Counted from the stretch's first letter, positions 1 to 8,774 are shown. The stretch: DNA of 64,000 nt from an uncultured Coriobacteriales bacterium (GCA_934636245.1 CAKUAI010000005.1:1-64000); one strand, 5' to 3'. Numbers and translations: made by a program. The notes: generated from the sequence alone by a model not told the origin.

Positions 1-32
1 CAGCCGGGCGCCACTAATCGGCCGAGCCCTTC
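1..32 (+). rRNA. Probable 3' end of 23S rRNA (cut by window edge)
   Basis: The first bases contain ACTAATCGGCCGAG, which matches the conserved terminal helix region of bacterial 23S rRNA (CTAAT followed by a GGCCGAG-like segment). Only the last few tens of bases would lie inside the window, so the exact end is uncertain. No 5S-like sequence follows before the tRNA. The call rests on one short conserved string. Confidence 0.55.
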
Positions 33-130
33 GGGACACTTTTCAGGCCCCTCCGCTCCCGACCGTTCTCAAGGGAATCATTCCTCAAGCGCTGTGCGGC
101 CCCCAGGGCGCCTTGTATTATTTCTTTAAC

Positions 131-154
131 AACAAGTCCTTTGGGGCTTTTGTT
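131..154 (+). terminator. Possible terminator between rRNA end and tRNA-Tyr
   Basis: AACAAGTCC and GGGGCTTTTGTT can pair around a short loop and the hairpin runs into a T-rich stretch. The stem is short and contains a wobble pair, so this could equally be a processing signal between the rRNA and the tRNA. Confidence 0.35.
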
Positions 155-162
155 ATAAGGAT

Positions 163-247
163 GGGCGTTTGCCCGAGTGGTTAATGGGGACGGGCTGTAA
201 ACCCGTTGGCTCTGCCTACCTAGGTTCGAATCCTAGAGCGCCCACCA
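163..247 (+). tRNA. tRNA-Tyr (anticodon GTA)
   Basis: An 85-nt class II tRNA. The acceptor stem GGGCGTT pairs with the 3' segment AGCGCCC, followed by discriminator A and an encoded CCA. The anticodon stem ACGGG/CCCGT encloses loop CTGTAAA with anticodon GTA (tyrosine). The long variable arm and the T-arm (TAGG TTCGAAT CCTA) are present. It lies just after the probable 23S end and is followed by a strong terminator. Confidence 0.96.
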
Positions 248-260
248 TCCTTGAATTTGA

Positions 261-297
261 AACCCACCTGGTCTTTGACCAGGTGGGTTTTTCTTTT
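261..297 (+). terminator. Rho-independent terminator of tRNA-Tyr
   Basis: A perfect 13-bp inverted repeat (arms 261-273 and 277-289, core ACCCACCTGGTC) with a TTT loop is followed by TTTTCTTTT. It ends the tRNA-Tyr transcript. Confidence 0.93.
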
Positions 298-399
298 CAT
301 GTTTCCTTCCGCTCTTGTCTATTTGCCCGCATGCTCTATGGCGGTGCTTCATCTTGCGGTATCCTGTATGGGTCAAAGCAATTGTTTGAAGGGGACACT

Positions 400-1158
400 G
401 TGCGCGTTATTGCTATTGCAAGTCAGCGGGGAAACGTCGGTAAAACTTCGACTTCATGTGCCCTGGCGCTTGGATTGCGCAATCAGGGCAAGCGCGTTTT
501 GAGCGTCGATCTCGATCCTCAGGCCGATCTCAGCCGAGCGTACGGCATCGATGCTGATGCGGAAGGCATTCCTTCAACCTACGACGTTCTCAGTGGATCC
601 TCGTTGGTTTCTGCCATCGTTCCGACACTGCTCGGCGATGTCGCACCTGCCAGCATTGCTCTCTCTTCTGCCGACATGGACTTCATGTCCTTGGGTCGCG
701 AACGCCTTTTGGCCCAGGCTCTTGATGAGGTCGATGGATCCTATGACTTCGCCATTATTGACACGCCTCCCAATTTGGGCGTTTTGGCGTGGAACTCGCT
801 GTATGCCTCGAGCGCTGCTCTTGTCTTGACTTCGCCTGATGTCTTTAGGAATCAAGACTTTCCTCAGCTGTCGCAGACGTTTGCCCTGCTCCGCCGCTCC
901 TTTAACCCGTCTTTTAAGGTCATGGGCGTTGCCATGACAAGGGTCTCTGCCAGCCGGGAAGGCGAGGCGGAGCATATCGCGCACATCGCTCAGGCTTCGC
1001 AAGACGCGGGGTTTGCGCTTCTCAAAACCACCGTGCGTGAAGGTTGCGGTTCCAAGCTGATGGGCGAGATGTCCTCGGGAGACGTTTCGGTTCCTCGTTT
1101 GCCTCGCGATTATGCCGATCTCACCCAAGAGGTTCTTTCGTATTTCGAAGGCCGATAG
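400..1158 (+). CDS. ParA/Soj-family ATPase with atypical Walker A
   Basis: A 252-aa ParA/MinD-type P-loop ATPase. GTG at 400 is chosen because the RBS GAAGGGG lies at 388-394 and the P-loop begins ten residues later; the longer reading frame would overlap the tRNA and its terminator. The N-terminus reads VIAIASQRGNVGKTS, then VDLDPQ near residue 36 and the Walker B/A' segment FAIIDTPPNLGVL. ParA family members normally read K-G-G-x-G-K-T; here the signature lysine is arginine (R10) and the second glycine is asparagine, while K15 and T16 remain. No parB gene or parS-like cluster is nearby, so a partition role for chromosome or plasmid is not shown. It could be an orphan ParA that positions another cargo. 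Confidence 0.85.
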   Translation: MRVIAIASQRGNVGKTSTSCALALGLRNQGKRVLSVDLDPQADLSRAYGIDADAEGIPSTYDVLSGSSLVSAIVPTLLGDVAPASIALSSADMDFMSLGRERLLAQALDEVDGSYDFAIIDTPPNLGVLAWNSLYASSAALVLTSPDVFRNQDFPQLSQTFALLRRSFNPSFKVMGVAMTRVSASREGEAEHIAHIAQASQDAGFALLKTTVREGCGSKLMGEMSSGDVSVPRLPRDYADLTQEVLSYFEGR

Positions 1159-1300
1159 TAGCTGGGCTTTTATTCGAAATGAACCCCGGCGCCCAACGCC
1201 TTATTGCGCTTTTGTAAGAAAACTGCCTGCATTATGCGGCATTTCGGGGGTATACCTACTGCCCGGACCTCTGCATGATGATTGGACTTGGAGAATTGTA

Positions 1301-2029
1301 TTGAGCGAAACAGTAGTCGAAGCGACTCTTGTTGAGGAAGAAGCGGCCCAGTCGTTTGACATCCAGCTTGTCGAGCGACCCGAACTCCATGCGTTTAAGG
1401 TTCTGATGGCCGAATACAAGGCGGCTATCAGGGAGATCACGACCAAGTTCGAGAACCTTGACGAAGACGCTCGCATCCGTTTGGGGCACAGTCCCATTCA
1501 TGCCATCACGTCGCGTCTCAAGACGCCCGAGAGTCTTTACGAGAAGCTTGGCCGTAAGGGTTTTCCTGCCACTTTGGAGGGTATTCGCAAGAACATCTTC
1601 GATGTGGCGGGCGTGCGCGTGGTGTGCAATTATCTCGAAGACGTGTACACGGTTGAAAGCCAACTGCTGAGCCAAAGGGACGTAAAGCTCCTGCAGCGCA
1701 AGGACTATATCGAGAACCCCAAAGAGTCGGGTTATCGAAGCCTCCATCTTGTCGTGAGCGTTCCCGTGTATCTCAACGGGGTCAACCGCGAGGTGGTTGT
1801 GGAAGTTCAGCTCCGCACCATTGCCATGGACTTTTGGAGCTCGCTGGAGCATGCCCTGCGCTACAAGAACCAATGGGTGCTCGATTCCCAGAGCCCGGCA
1901 TTGAACGATATTCGAGGTCGGTTGAAGGAGTGCGCCGAGCGCATCTCAGCAATCGACCAGGACATGCAGCATGTCCAGGACGACATTGCCGCACTCATGG
2001 ACGAGCAGGGCATCAAGTGGGAGCACTGA
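1301..2029 (+). CDS. Small alarmone synthetase (RelQ/YjbM-type GTP pyrophosphokinase)
   Basis: A 242-aa single-domain RelA/SpoT synthetase. TTG at 1301 has GGAG at 1290-1293 and gives a protein of typical small-synthetase length; the frame is open farther upstream but overlaps the ParA-like gene. Synthetase motifs are visible: R-L-K-T-P-E-S-L-Y-E-K, D-V-A-G-V-R-V-V-C, the ATP/GTP-binding GYRSLH, and E-V-Q-L-R-T near MDFWSSLEH. There is no HD hydrolase, TGS or ACT domain, so the protein should only make (p)ppGpp from ATP and GDP/GTP. A coiled C-terminal tail follows, as in tetrameric RelQ proteins. It ends with adjacent TGA and TAG stops. Confidence 0.9.
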   Translation: MSETVVEATLVEEEAAQSFDIQLVERPELHAFKVLMAEYKAAIREITTKFENLDEDARIRLGHSPIHAITSRLKTPESLYEKLGRKGFPATLEGIRKNIFDVAGVRVVCNYLEDVYTVESQLLSQRDVKLLQRKDYIENPKESGYRSLHLVVSVPVYLNGVNREVVVEVQLRTIAMDFWSSLEHALRYKNQWVLDSQSPALNDIRGRLKECAERISAIDQDMQHVQDDIAALMDEQGIKWEH

Positions 2030-2056
2030 TAGGCCCATTGATGCTCCTTTGGTCTT

Positions 2057-2075
2057 AAGCCAGGCTGTCTGGCTT
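2057..2075 (+). terminator. Weak stem-loop after the alarmone synthetase gene
   Basis: AAGCCAG and CTGGCTT form a 7-bp stem around a 5-nt loop, 28 nt past the stop codon. No T-tract follows, so termination is only possible, not shown. Confidence 0.3.
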
Positions 2076-2200
2076 GACATCAGCATCGACGCCAGATGGG
2101 TGGCCATGGGCCAGGTCTTATGGCCGCTCAGGTAATGTTGGTGTAAGGCCCGGCTCTGAAGGGGTCGGCCTTGCTGCGGTCTGAAATCATGGCACCTATA

Positions 2201-2299
2201 CTATGCCGCCTCGACCCTGCCCACAAGCTCCGGGCTCGACTCTATCGCCTGCCTCGCGAACTCCAGCAGCCCGCCCCGCGCGTTCTCGGCGGCCGATTC
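2201..2299 (-). pseudogene. C-terminal remnant of an unknown gene (about 32 codons)
   Basis: On the minus strand a short open stretch reads ESAAENARGGLLEFARQAIE and ends GRVEAA-stop. It has protein-like composition (amphipathic, no repeats) but is preceded by two in-frame stops and has no start or RBS. It may be the tail of a lost gene, possibly a transposase. The rest of 2030-2419 shows nothing else recognisable. Confidence 0.3.
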
Positions 2300-2419
2300 T
2301 CATCAATTTCGCGCTGTCCCATGCACGGTTTTGCCCTATGAATCTCCGCGCGCGTACGGTATCCTCATCTTGAGATACCTCAGGGGCGATGGCCGCTGTG
2401 CTGTCGCGGGAAGGCGGGG

Positions 2420-4651
2420 ATGACGATGTCGAACAAGCTTATCTCAAGGCGTACGGCTGTGGCTGCAGCGACGGCTTTGGGTGTGTCCGGCGCGGTGCTT
2501 TCGCCGGCGGTGGCGAAAGCCGACGGGGTGCTCGGTGCGCTCTCTACTCTGGGCGGCTTTCTGACGGGAGGCAGCCAGGCTGGTCAGGATGGTGCGGCCC
2601 AGCCCACGCAGGCCACCGCGCGCCCCGTGCTTCTTGAATCGATTGCCCCTGTTGAGGCGGCCTCCAATCCTCACGCTGCCGACCTTGTTCCTGCTGAGGA
2701 CCTGAGCAATGTCGACAACCTCGATTGGTACTACCTCAACGACGCCCAGCTCGACATGCTGAGGCAGCATGGCTTTTTCTGCATGCTCGAGGGTGCAGGC
2801 GAGGAATTCTTCGAGGCATACGAGACGAACCGTTACTCGATGATGCCGAACTTCGTCACGACCGATGCGATGTTGCACACCTACCATCTTTATTTCAGCC
2901 ATCTGCTTAAGAACACCGAGCGCGCGTACTTGGCCTCTGAGCTGCAGGGTCTGAGCGCTATACTCGTGCAGGGCGCGTATGACCAGCTACAGGTTTTACG
3001 CGGCACCGAATGGGAGAGCGCGGCCGTACGCAATGTGGCGTTCTTCACTGTGGGTGCGTGCCTGCAGGGCCTCGAGGTCAGCGTCCCTGCCGATGTGGCC
3101 GAGTTGGCAAATGCCGAGATCGCGCTCGTATATGAGGCGGCCGGCATCTCGGATTCGCCCATTGCCTGCGCAATGGAGGACTATTCTCAGTACAAGCCGC
3201 GCGGCTATTACGAGGGCGATGCGGCGCTCGAGGGATATTTCCGTGCAATGATGTGGTATGGGCGCATCAACTTTGCCCAGAAGAACGAGGACCTCGACCG
3301 CAGCGCCTTGCTCATCACGCTTTTGCTTAACGACGGCGCACTCGATGCGTGGTCGAAGATCTACACGGTGACCTCGTTCTTTGCGGGGGCGAGCGATGAC
3401 AACGGATACTACGAGTACGCGCCTCTTGTAGAACGCAGCTATGCCGGCATGCCTCGCGCGGCCGACCTGGCGGGCAACGACACCGCCTGGAGGGAGTTCC
3501 ACGCGCTCACGGGTCAGACGGCTGCTCCGGCGATCAACTCCATTCCCGTGTGGGACGATCCCGACACCGACACGGTCGAGGAGGGCAAGGGCTTCAGGTT
3601 CATGGGCCAGAGGTTCAGCATCGATGAGGCCGTCTTCCAGAAGCTCATCTACAGCGAGGTGGAAGAGAACGCCGCAGGCGAGCAGCGCTTGCTCCCCGAT
3701 GCGCTCGATATCCCGGCGGCTTTTGGCTCCAGCGAGGCGGCCAGTCTGCTCGAGACAACGGGCGCGTACGAGTTTGCGGGCTACACGGAGAACCTCGAGG
3801 CCCTCAAGCAGGGCATTGCCCAGGCAGACGACACGCTGTGGAAGGCGAGCCTGTATGCTCAGTGGCTGCGCACGCTGAAGCCCCTGTGCGACGAGAAGGG
3901 CGAGGGGTATCCCTGGTTCATGCGGTCTCAGCTGTGGTCGCGTCGCTGCCTGCAGACCTTCGCGGGAAGCTATGCCGAGCTCAAGCACGACACCATTCTC
4001 TACTCTAAGCAGGTCATGGCCGAGATGGGCGGCGGAGAGCTGCCTGTTCACGATGACCGCGGTTACGTTGAGCCCGAGCCCGAGGTGTTCGGCCGCCTGG
4101 GAGCCCTCACGCAGGCAACATCGCAGGGACTGGCTACCTACGGCATGCTGGTGCAGGAAGATGCCGACAACCTGGGGCTTTTGAGCGACCTGGCGTATCG
4201 TCTGCAAGAGATTGCGCGCAAGGAACTCAACGCCGAGACACCCACTGACGACGAGTTCGACCTCATCCGTACGTTCGGTGGCCAGATTGAGCATTTCTGG
4301 CAGGAGGTATACAAGAACGAGACGGACAATGAGTACTTTACGACTCGCGAGTTCCCTGCGGCGATAGTGGCCGATGTGGCGACCGACCCCAACGGGTCGT
4401 GCCTGGAGCTCGGCACCGGCTCGGTGTCCAAACTGTACGTGCTTGTACCGATGGACGGCGTGCTTCGTCTTATGACGGGCGCGGTGTACAGCTTCTACCA
4501 GTTTGTCCAGCCGCTCAATGAGCGTCTGACCGACACCGAATGGCGCCGCATGCTCGGTATCGAGCTGGGGGAGGACGGCAGCTATACCGAACCTGCGATT
4601 GATCCTGTCTGGTGGGCGCAGGACTTCAGCCTGAGCTGGAGGACGATGTAA
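2420..4651 (+). CDS. Exported DUF3160 protein (Tat signal)
   Basis: A 743-aa secreted protein. Two possible starts (ATG 2420, ATG 2426) share the RBS GGGAAGG at 2408-2414. The N-terminus SRRTAVAAATALGVSG followed by AVAKADG is a twin-arginine signal. After a linker of about 60 residues the body contains W-Y-Y-L-N-D, an N-F-V-T-T-D-A-M-L-H-T-Y-H-L motif and a long alpha-helical region, which I recognise as the DUF3160 family of uncharacterised large extracellular proteins. No enzymatic motif can be named. The CapA-like gene starts 15 bp downstream, so both probably form one transcription unit acting at the cell surface. Confidence 0.78.
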   Translation: MTMSNKLISRRTAVAAATALGVSGAVLSPAVAKADGVLGALSTLGGFLTGGSQAGQDGAAQPTQATARPVLLESIAPVEAASNPHAADLVPAEDLSNVDNLDWYYLNDAQLDMLRQHGFFCMLEGAGEEFFEAYETNRYSMMPNFVTTDAMLHTYHLYFSHLLKNTERAYLASELQGLSAILVQGAYDQLQVLRGTEWESAAVRNVAFFTVGACLQGLEVSVPADVAELANAEIALVYEAAGISDSPIACAMEDYSQYKPRGYYEGDAALEGYFRAMMWYGRINFAQKNEDLDRSALLITLLLNDGALDAWSKIYTVTSFFAGASDDNGYYEYAPLVERSYAGMPRAADLAGNDTAWREFHALTGQTAAPAINSIPVWDDPDTDTVEEGKGFRFMGQRFSIDEAVFQKLIYSEVEENAAGEQRLLPDALDIPAAFGSSEAASLLETTGAYEFAGYTENLEALKQGIAQADDTLWKASLYAQWLRTLKPLCDEKGEGYPWFMRSQLWSRRCLQTFAGSYAELKHDTILYSKQVMAEMGGGELPVHDDRGYVEPEPEVFGRLGALTQATSQGLATYGMLVQEDADNLGLLSDLAYRLQEIARKELNAETPTDDEFDLIRTFGGQIEHFWQEVYKNETDNEYFTTREFPAAIVADVATDPNGSCLELGTGSVSKLYVLVPMDGVLRLMTGAVYSFYQFVQPLNERLTDTEWRRMLGIELGEDGSYTEPAIDPVWWAQDFSLSWRTM

Positions 4652-4666
4652 GAAAGGGTTGCGGGC

Positions 4667-6724
4667 GTGAGCAAATCCATGCCCTCCATAAGCAGGCATT
4701 GCCGCATGGTGCCGAGGTTTGCCGCCGTTGTGTTGGCTGCCTTGGCACTTGCGGCATGCCTGCTGTGCCTTATAGGGATAGCCTGGGCCGATGACGAGTC
4801 CCTGGTGACGGTGATCGCTTCGCAATGGGCTGGCGGGGTGGTTCGAGGTCAGACAGTTGACCAGGGGATTGTCGGGGGCGGATCTCCGGACGAGGACACG
4901 AGCAATATAGTTGACGGAACTGCGACCAGCACGTCTCCTCAGGACGCGGAAGACCCCGGGGGCTCTGACAGGAGCATGGCCGATTCTGGAGTTCTATCCA
5001 AGGGAGAAGGCAATTCGGGGGTTTGCCTTAAGGGCGCAGGCCAATCCGGCGAGTCCTCCTTGGAGGCTGTCACCTCTGTCGATTCATCCGAGGGTAAGGG
5101 TGTACCTGGTGTTTCCGTCGGGAATGAGATGGCATCCGGGATTTATTACAGAGACATGGCAACCTCTGGGGCTGCTGACGGGAATGCACCTGCGTCTTGC
5201 GATTTTGTCTATGACGAAGAGATGCTTGAGAATTTTGCCTGGCAGACATGCCAATTGCCGGCCGACCTCGATGGAGATGGAACGAAGGAGTCGCTGGTTG
5301 CGGTGGGCGAGGCGCACGATGCGCGGGTGTCGGTGGGCGGTGTGGACGTGTACGCCAGTCCCGACGAATGGCGCGTCTTCGATACCCATGTCTGCGACCT
5401 CGACGGGGACGGTGCGGATGAGCTGGTATTCCTTGTTTGGAAGCAAGGAAGCTACGGCCCGTATCGTCCGTTTTGGGAGAGCGGGACGGATGACGCGTGG
5501 TCGCAGCATGTGTTTGTCTATGGCATGCGCACCGGCAAGATCGCGCCGATATGGATGAGCTCGGCATTGGGGTCGTATTTCGCTCGCGAATGGATGGAAC
5601 CCGACGGGACGCTCGTGCTTGAGGCTCCCGATGGCGGCCTGACATCCTGGCGCTGGGGTTCGTGGGGGTTCAAGCTCGTGAGCGAGGCGCATGCGGAGCG
5701 CCTAAGCTTGCTCTTTGCCGGCGACGTCATCGCCCATCAAGGGATCTACGAGGCGGCGTACGACGGAAAGCGCCGCACGTTTGATTTCTCAAGTGTGTTT
5801 GCCCAGGTCAAGGACTATATATCGTCGTTTGACATCGCTGCGGTGTGCCAGGAGACGGTGCTGGTCCGTGACGCGGCGAAGCGCAGCGGGTATCCCGAAT
5901 TTGCAACGCCTGCCACCATTGCCGACGCGCTCGCGGACACCGGATTCGATGTAGTGGCAAGTGCGACGAACCATGTGAACGACAGGGGCTCGAGTGCTAT
6001 TCGCGAGACGCTGGGCTATTGGGCGCAGGAGCATCCGCAGGTGGGCGTCGTGGGGCTGCACGAAGATGGGGCCGCCGTCGCTCCAACACTCGCTGAGTCG
6101 GGGGATTTTCGCCTTGCATACTTCGACCTGACCTATGGCCTGAATGGCCACTCTTTACCAGAAGATGAAAAATACCTGGTAGATACCATTGAAGATAAAG
6201 ATGCGATGCTGCGGGAGATTGCGGCTGTGCAGGGAGGGGTGGACCTGACGGTTGTCATCCTGCACATGGGGCAGGAGTATTCGAGTACGCCCACGCAGGA
6301 GCAGCGGCAGATGGTGGAAGAAGCCATGGACGCAGGGGCCGACGTGGTGGTGTGCTCTCACTCCCATGTGGTCGCCCCATACGGCATGCTGACAACGCAG
6401 GCCGGTGCCACGGGACTCGTGTACTGGGGCCTGGGCAACTTTGTTGCGGCCCAGGGCGACATTGCCTGTCAGGTTGGTGGGATTGCGACAATCGAGTTGG
6501 AGAAGGTGCCAGGCAGCGAGTCGATGGCTGGCGCGCGTATTGTATCGTTTGGCCTGGAACCTTGCGTGTGCCATGTGGCCAAAGACGGCGCAGCGCAGGT
6601 ATACCTGCTAGAGGACTACACCGATGAGCTCGCGGCGCAGCATGTCTTGTCGAGCGAAGAGCATCCCCTGCGCGCCGACGACTTCCGTCAGGCATTCGAG
6701 GCGGGCATAGGGGCGGCGGGATAA
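4667..6724 (+). CDS. Exported CapA/PgsA-like protein with calcium-type repeats
   Basis: 685 aa starting at GTG 4667 (RBS GAAAGGG at 4652-4658). A hydrophobic signal or anchor segment covers residues 18-40. A Ser/Gly/Asp-rich low-complexity linker follows to about 180. Two DLDGDG motifs (DLDGDGTKE and DLDGDGADE) then resemble calcium-binding FG-GAP/VCBS-type repeats. The C-terminal half is a CapA-type fold of the metallophosphatase superfamily: LLFAGDVI, C-Q-E-T-V, A-T-N-H-V-N-D, H-M-G-Q-E-Y and S-H-S-H-V-V. CapA/PgsA proteins take part in poly-gamma-glutamate or capsule synthesis, but no capB/capC genes are present, so the substrate here is unknown. It follows the DUF3160 gene by 15 bp. Confidence 0.82.
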   Translation: MSKSMPSISRHCRMVPRFAAVVLAALALAACLLCLIGIAWADDESLVTVIASQWAGGVVRGQTVDQGIVGGGSPDEDTSNIVDGTATSTSPQDAEDPGGSDRSMADSGVLSKGEGNSGVCLKGAGQSGESSLEAVTSVDSSEGKGVPGVSVGNEMASGIYYRDMATSGAADGNAPASCDFVYDEEMLENFAWQTCQLPADLDGDGTKESLVAVGEAHDARVSVGGVDVYASPDEWRVFDTHVCDLDGDGADELVFLVWKQGSYGPYRPFWESGTDDAWSQHVFVYGMRTGKIAPIWMSSALGSYFAREWMEPDGTLVLEAPDGGLTSWRWGSWGFKLVSEAHAERLSLLFAGDVIAHQGIYEAAYDGKRRTFDFSSVFAQVKDYISSFDIAAVCQETVLVRDAAKRSGYPEFATPATIADALADTGFDVVASATNHVNDRGSSAIRETLGYWAQEHPQVGVVGLHEDGAAVAPTLAESGDFRLAYFDLTYGLNGHSLPEDEKYLVDTIEDKDAMLREIAAVQGGVDLTVVILHMGQEYSSTPTQEQRQMVEEAMDAGADVVVCSHSHVVAPYGMLTTQAGATGLVYWGLGNFVAAQGDIACQVGGIATIELEKVPGSESMAGARIVSFGLEPCVCHVAKDGAAQVYLLEDYTDELAAQHVLSSEEHPLRADDFRQAFEAGIGAAG

Positions 6725-6854
6725 GGCGACGCCTCCGTTTGCGGGCACATCCCGTGCGTTCGCTGCGATTGCCGAGGCGAACACAAAATGGTAACGTGCC
6801 CTCCCTATCATGTTGACCATGTTTGTCGACGGCTTTTCGAAGGGTTGATGCAAT

Positions 6855-7742
6855 ATGAAGAAGACGATTTTTACCGGTGCGGCCACGGCGATTGTGACAC
6901 CTTTCAAAAACGGAGCAGTCGATTACGACATGTATGGCACGCTCATCGATTGGCAGATTGAGCAGGGTATCGATGCCATCGTGACCGTGGGCACGACCGG
7001 CGAGTGCCCGACTCTCACGCATGAGGAGCATCGCGAGGTCATTCGCTACTGTGTGGAGAAGGTTGCCCATCGTGTTCCTGTTATCGCAGGCACGGGCTCC
7101 AACTGCACCGAGGAGGCAATCGGCCTCACGAAGTTTGCCGCCCAGGTGGGGGCAGATGCCGCCCTTCTGGTGGCTCCGTATTACAACAAGGCCACGCAGG
7201 CCGGTCTCGTCGCATCGTTCACCGCTGTGGCCGATGCTGCTGACCTGCCTTGTGTTTTGTACAACGTGCCTGGCCGCACGGGCTGCAACATTCAGCCTGC
7301 CACGGTTGCCAAGCTTGCCGAGCACCCCATGATTTGCGCCGTGAAGGAAGCGAGCGGCAACATTTCGCAGGTAGCGCAGATTGCCGCGCTTGCGGGCGAC
7401 AAGATCGACATCTACTCGGGCAACGACGATCAGGTCGTGCCGATCATGGCGCTGGGCGGCAAGGGTGTCATCTCGGTGCTGTCCAACGTGGCGCCTGCCG
7501 CGACGGTAGAGATGTGTCGCCGCATGCTTGAGGGCGACGTCGCTGGTGCGCGCGAGCTGCAGCTCAAGTACCTGCCTCTTATCGATGCGCTTTTCTGCGA
7601 GGTCAACCCCATCCCCGTCAAGGCCGCCATGGCGGCGATGGGCTACGGCGAGAACAGCCTGCGCCTGCCGCTCACCTGCATGGAGCCTGCGCACGAGGAG
7701 CGTCTCCTCGGGTGCATGCGCGACCTGGGGATTATCGCGTAG
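6855..7742 (+). CDS. dapA: 4-hydroxy-tetrahydrodipicolinate synthase
   Basis: 295 aa, the usual DapA length. It condenses pyruvate with aspartate semialdehyde in the lysine/diaminopimelate pathway. Visible residues include GTTGE at 46-50, the Y-N-V-P-G-R-T motif at 136-142 (catalytic Tyr and substrate Arg) and the Schiff-base lysine K164 in AVKEASG. The RBS GAAGGG ends 10 nt before ATG 6855. It stands alone, without dapB, and has its own terminator. Confidence 0.96.
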   Translation: MKKTIFTGAATAIVTPFKNGAVDYDMYGTLIDWQIEQGIDAIVTVGTTGECPTLTHEEHREVIRYCVEKVAHRVPVIAGTGSNCTEEAIGLTKFAAQVGADAALLVAPYYNKATQAGLVASFTAVADAADLPCVLYNVPGRTGCNIQPATVAKLAEHPMICAVKEASGNISQVAQIAALAGDKIDIYSGNDDQVVPIMALGGKGVISVLSNVAPAATVEMCRRMLEGDVAGARELQLKYLPLIDALFCEVNPIPVKAAMAAMGYGENSLRLPLTCMEPAHEERLLGCMRDLGIIA

Positions 7743-7777
7743 ACTTGCTTGAAAGAGCAAGATGAACCGATGGTGAG

Positions 7778-7810
7778 GGGGGTGCTCGAATGTGCGAGTG
7801 CCCCCTTCTT
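7778..7810 (+). terminator. Rho-independent terminator of dapA
   Basis: Arms GGGGGTGCTCG and CGAGTGCCCCC pair with two wobble pairs around AATGTG, followed by TTCTT. It lies 36 nt after the dapA stop. Confidence 0.75.
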
Positions 7811-7951
7811 CATGGGTGCCTGCGTCTTGGCCTCAACGGGAGCCGCCTTGCTTCAAAAGTGTCGCGATGTCGTTCCATCTTGCATGAATGCTGTGTGCAT
7901 GGGGATAAACCAGTCGGGACACTACATCCGCTCGAGTGGAGGGAGTCTGGC

Positions 7952-8323
7952 ATGGAAGTGAAGTTCTATCGGTGCAACCATTGCGGCAACTTGGTAATGA
8001 TGGTGCATGACGCCGGAGTGAACCCGGTGTGCTGTGGCGAGAAGATGGAGTTGCTCGTGCCCGGCTCCGTGGACGCTTCAGTGGAGAAGCACGTACCTGT
8101 GGTCCAGGTGCAGACAGATGGCTTGCGCGTTGAGATTGGTTCGGTTGCCCATCCGATGACCGAGGAGCACTACATCGAGTGGATTGCACTTGCGGCTGCA
8201 GGCAGGGTGGACATTCGGTATCTGAAGCCCGGCGACGAGCCCGCTGTGTTGTTCCCGCCCGCACAAGGCGGCACGGTGTACGCGTATTGCAACCTGCATG
8301 GGCTGTGGAAGGCGGAGTTCTAA
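7952..8323 (+). CDS. dfx: Desulfoferrodoxin (2Fe superoxide reductase)
   Basis: 123 aa from ATG 7952 with RBS GGAGGGA at 7938-7944. The N-terminal desulforedoxin-like domain has C8, C11, C27 and C28 for the FeS4 centre. The C-terminal neelaredoxin domain has E-K-H at 45-47, H67, H73, C113 and H116, which match the His4Cys ligands of the catalytic iron. The protein reduces superoxide to peroxide in anaerobes without releasing oxygen. It has its own start region after the dapA terminator. Confidence 0.95.
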   Translation: MEVKFYRCNHCGNLVMMVHDAGVNPVCCGEKMELLVPGSVDASVEKHVPVVQVQTDGLRVEIGSVAHPMTEEHYIEWIALAAAGRVDIRYLKPGDEPAVLFPPAQGGTVYAYCNLHGLWKAEF

Positions 8324-8350
8324 CGTTCGGAAGCTGTGGGGTCGGAAAAT

Positions 8351-8433
8351 AACATACATTTCAGGATTTCTAAAAATGCGCCAACTGGTGTTTTAATGAA
8401 ATAACATACATTTGAACAGTTGAAATGTATGTT
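8351..8433. repeat. Three copies of an 11-bp motif (two direct, one inverted)
   Basis: AACATACATTT occurs at 8351-8361 and 8403-8413 and its inverse AAATGTATGTT at 8423-8433. The last two form a palindrome with a 9-bp gap. The stretch is AT-rich against a GC-rich background and lies between the 3' ends of two convergent genes, which is unusual for an operator. Confidence 0.75.
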
Positions 8434-8457
8434 AAATGATTGCATGGAGGACAATCG

Positions 8458-8500
8458 AGGCCTATCGCGCGCCATCAGGGGATGGATGCGCGATAGGCCT
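8458..8500. terminator. Long stem-loop between dfx and the XRE gene
   Basis: Arms 8458-8470 and 8488-8500 (core GGCCTATCGCGC) form a perfect 13-bp stem, and an inner CCATC/GATGG pair extends it. It sits between convergent genes and probably ends both transcripts, although neither side has a perfect T-tract. Confidence 0.6.
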
Positions 8501-8510
8501 CGCTGGTTTC

Positions 8511-8774
8511 TTACGCCAATGGCCCTTTTTTGAGCCGTCGGTAGTCTTTGATGCAGACGTCTACGCGCAGCATGAAGTCACCGAGCTGTATGTCGAGCGC
8601 GTCGGCATAGTCGGATATCTCGGGCAAGCGCAAGCTGCGCTCGCCCGATTCGAGTTTGCTTACGTAGGACTGGGGCTTGCCGAGTTTCTTGGCAACGGCG
8701 TCCTGGGTCATGTTTGCTTCGCCACGCATGGCTTTGAGTTCAACGCCGACGGCGCGATTGAGATTCGTATCCAT
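8511..8774 (-). CDS. Small XRE-family transcriptional regulator
   Basis: About 87 aa if started at the ATG at 8774 (MDTNLN); the frame is open to a TTG at 8798, but no RBS supports that start. The helix-turn-helix reads M-T-Q-D-A-V-A-K-K-L-G-K-P-Q-S-Y-V-S-K-L-E-S-G-E-R, typical of Cro/CI/XRE. The downstream helix ends in DYADALDIQ. A perfect palindrome lies 29 bp upstream of the ATG and may be its own operator. No partner gene is adjacent, so its target is unknown. Confidence 0.82.
   Translation of the reverse strand: MDTNLNRAVGVELKAMRGEANMTQDAVAKKLGKPQSYVSKLESGERSLRLPEISDYADALDIQLGDFMLRVDVCIKDYRRLKKGPLA

Noticed and set aside
33..162. 5S rRNA after the 23S end
   Set aside because: No 5S-like sequence is visible in this 130-bp stretch.
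169..399. Upstream extension of the ParA-like gene
   Set aside because: It would run through the tRNA and its terminator; the GTG at 400 has a good RBS and fits the family start.
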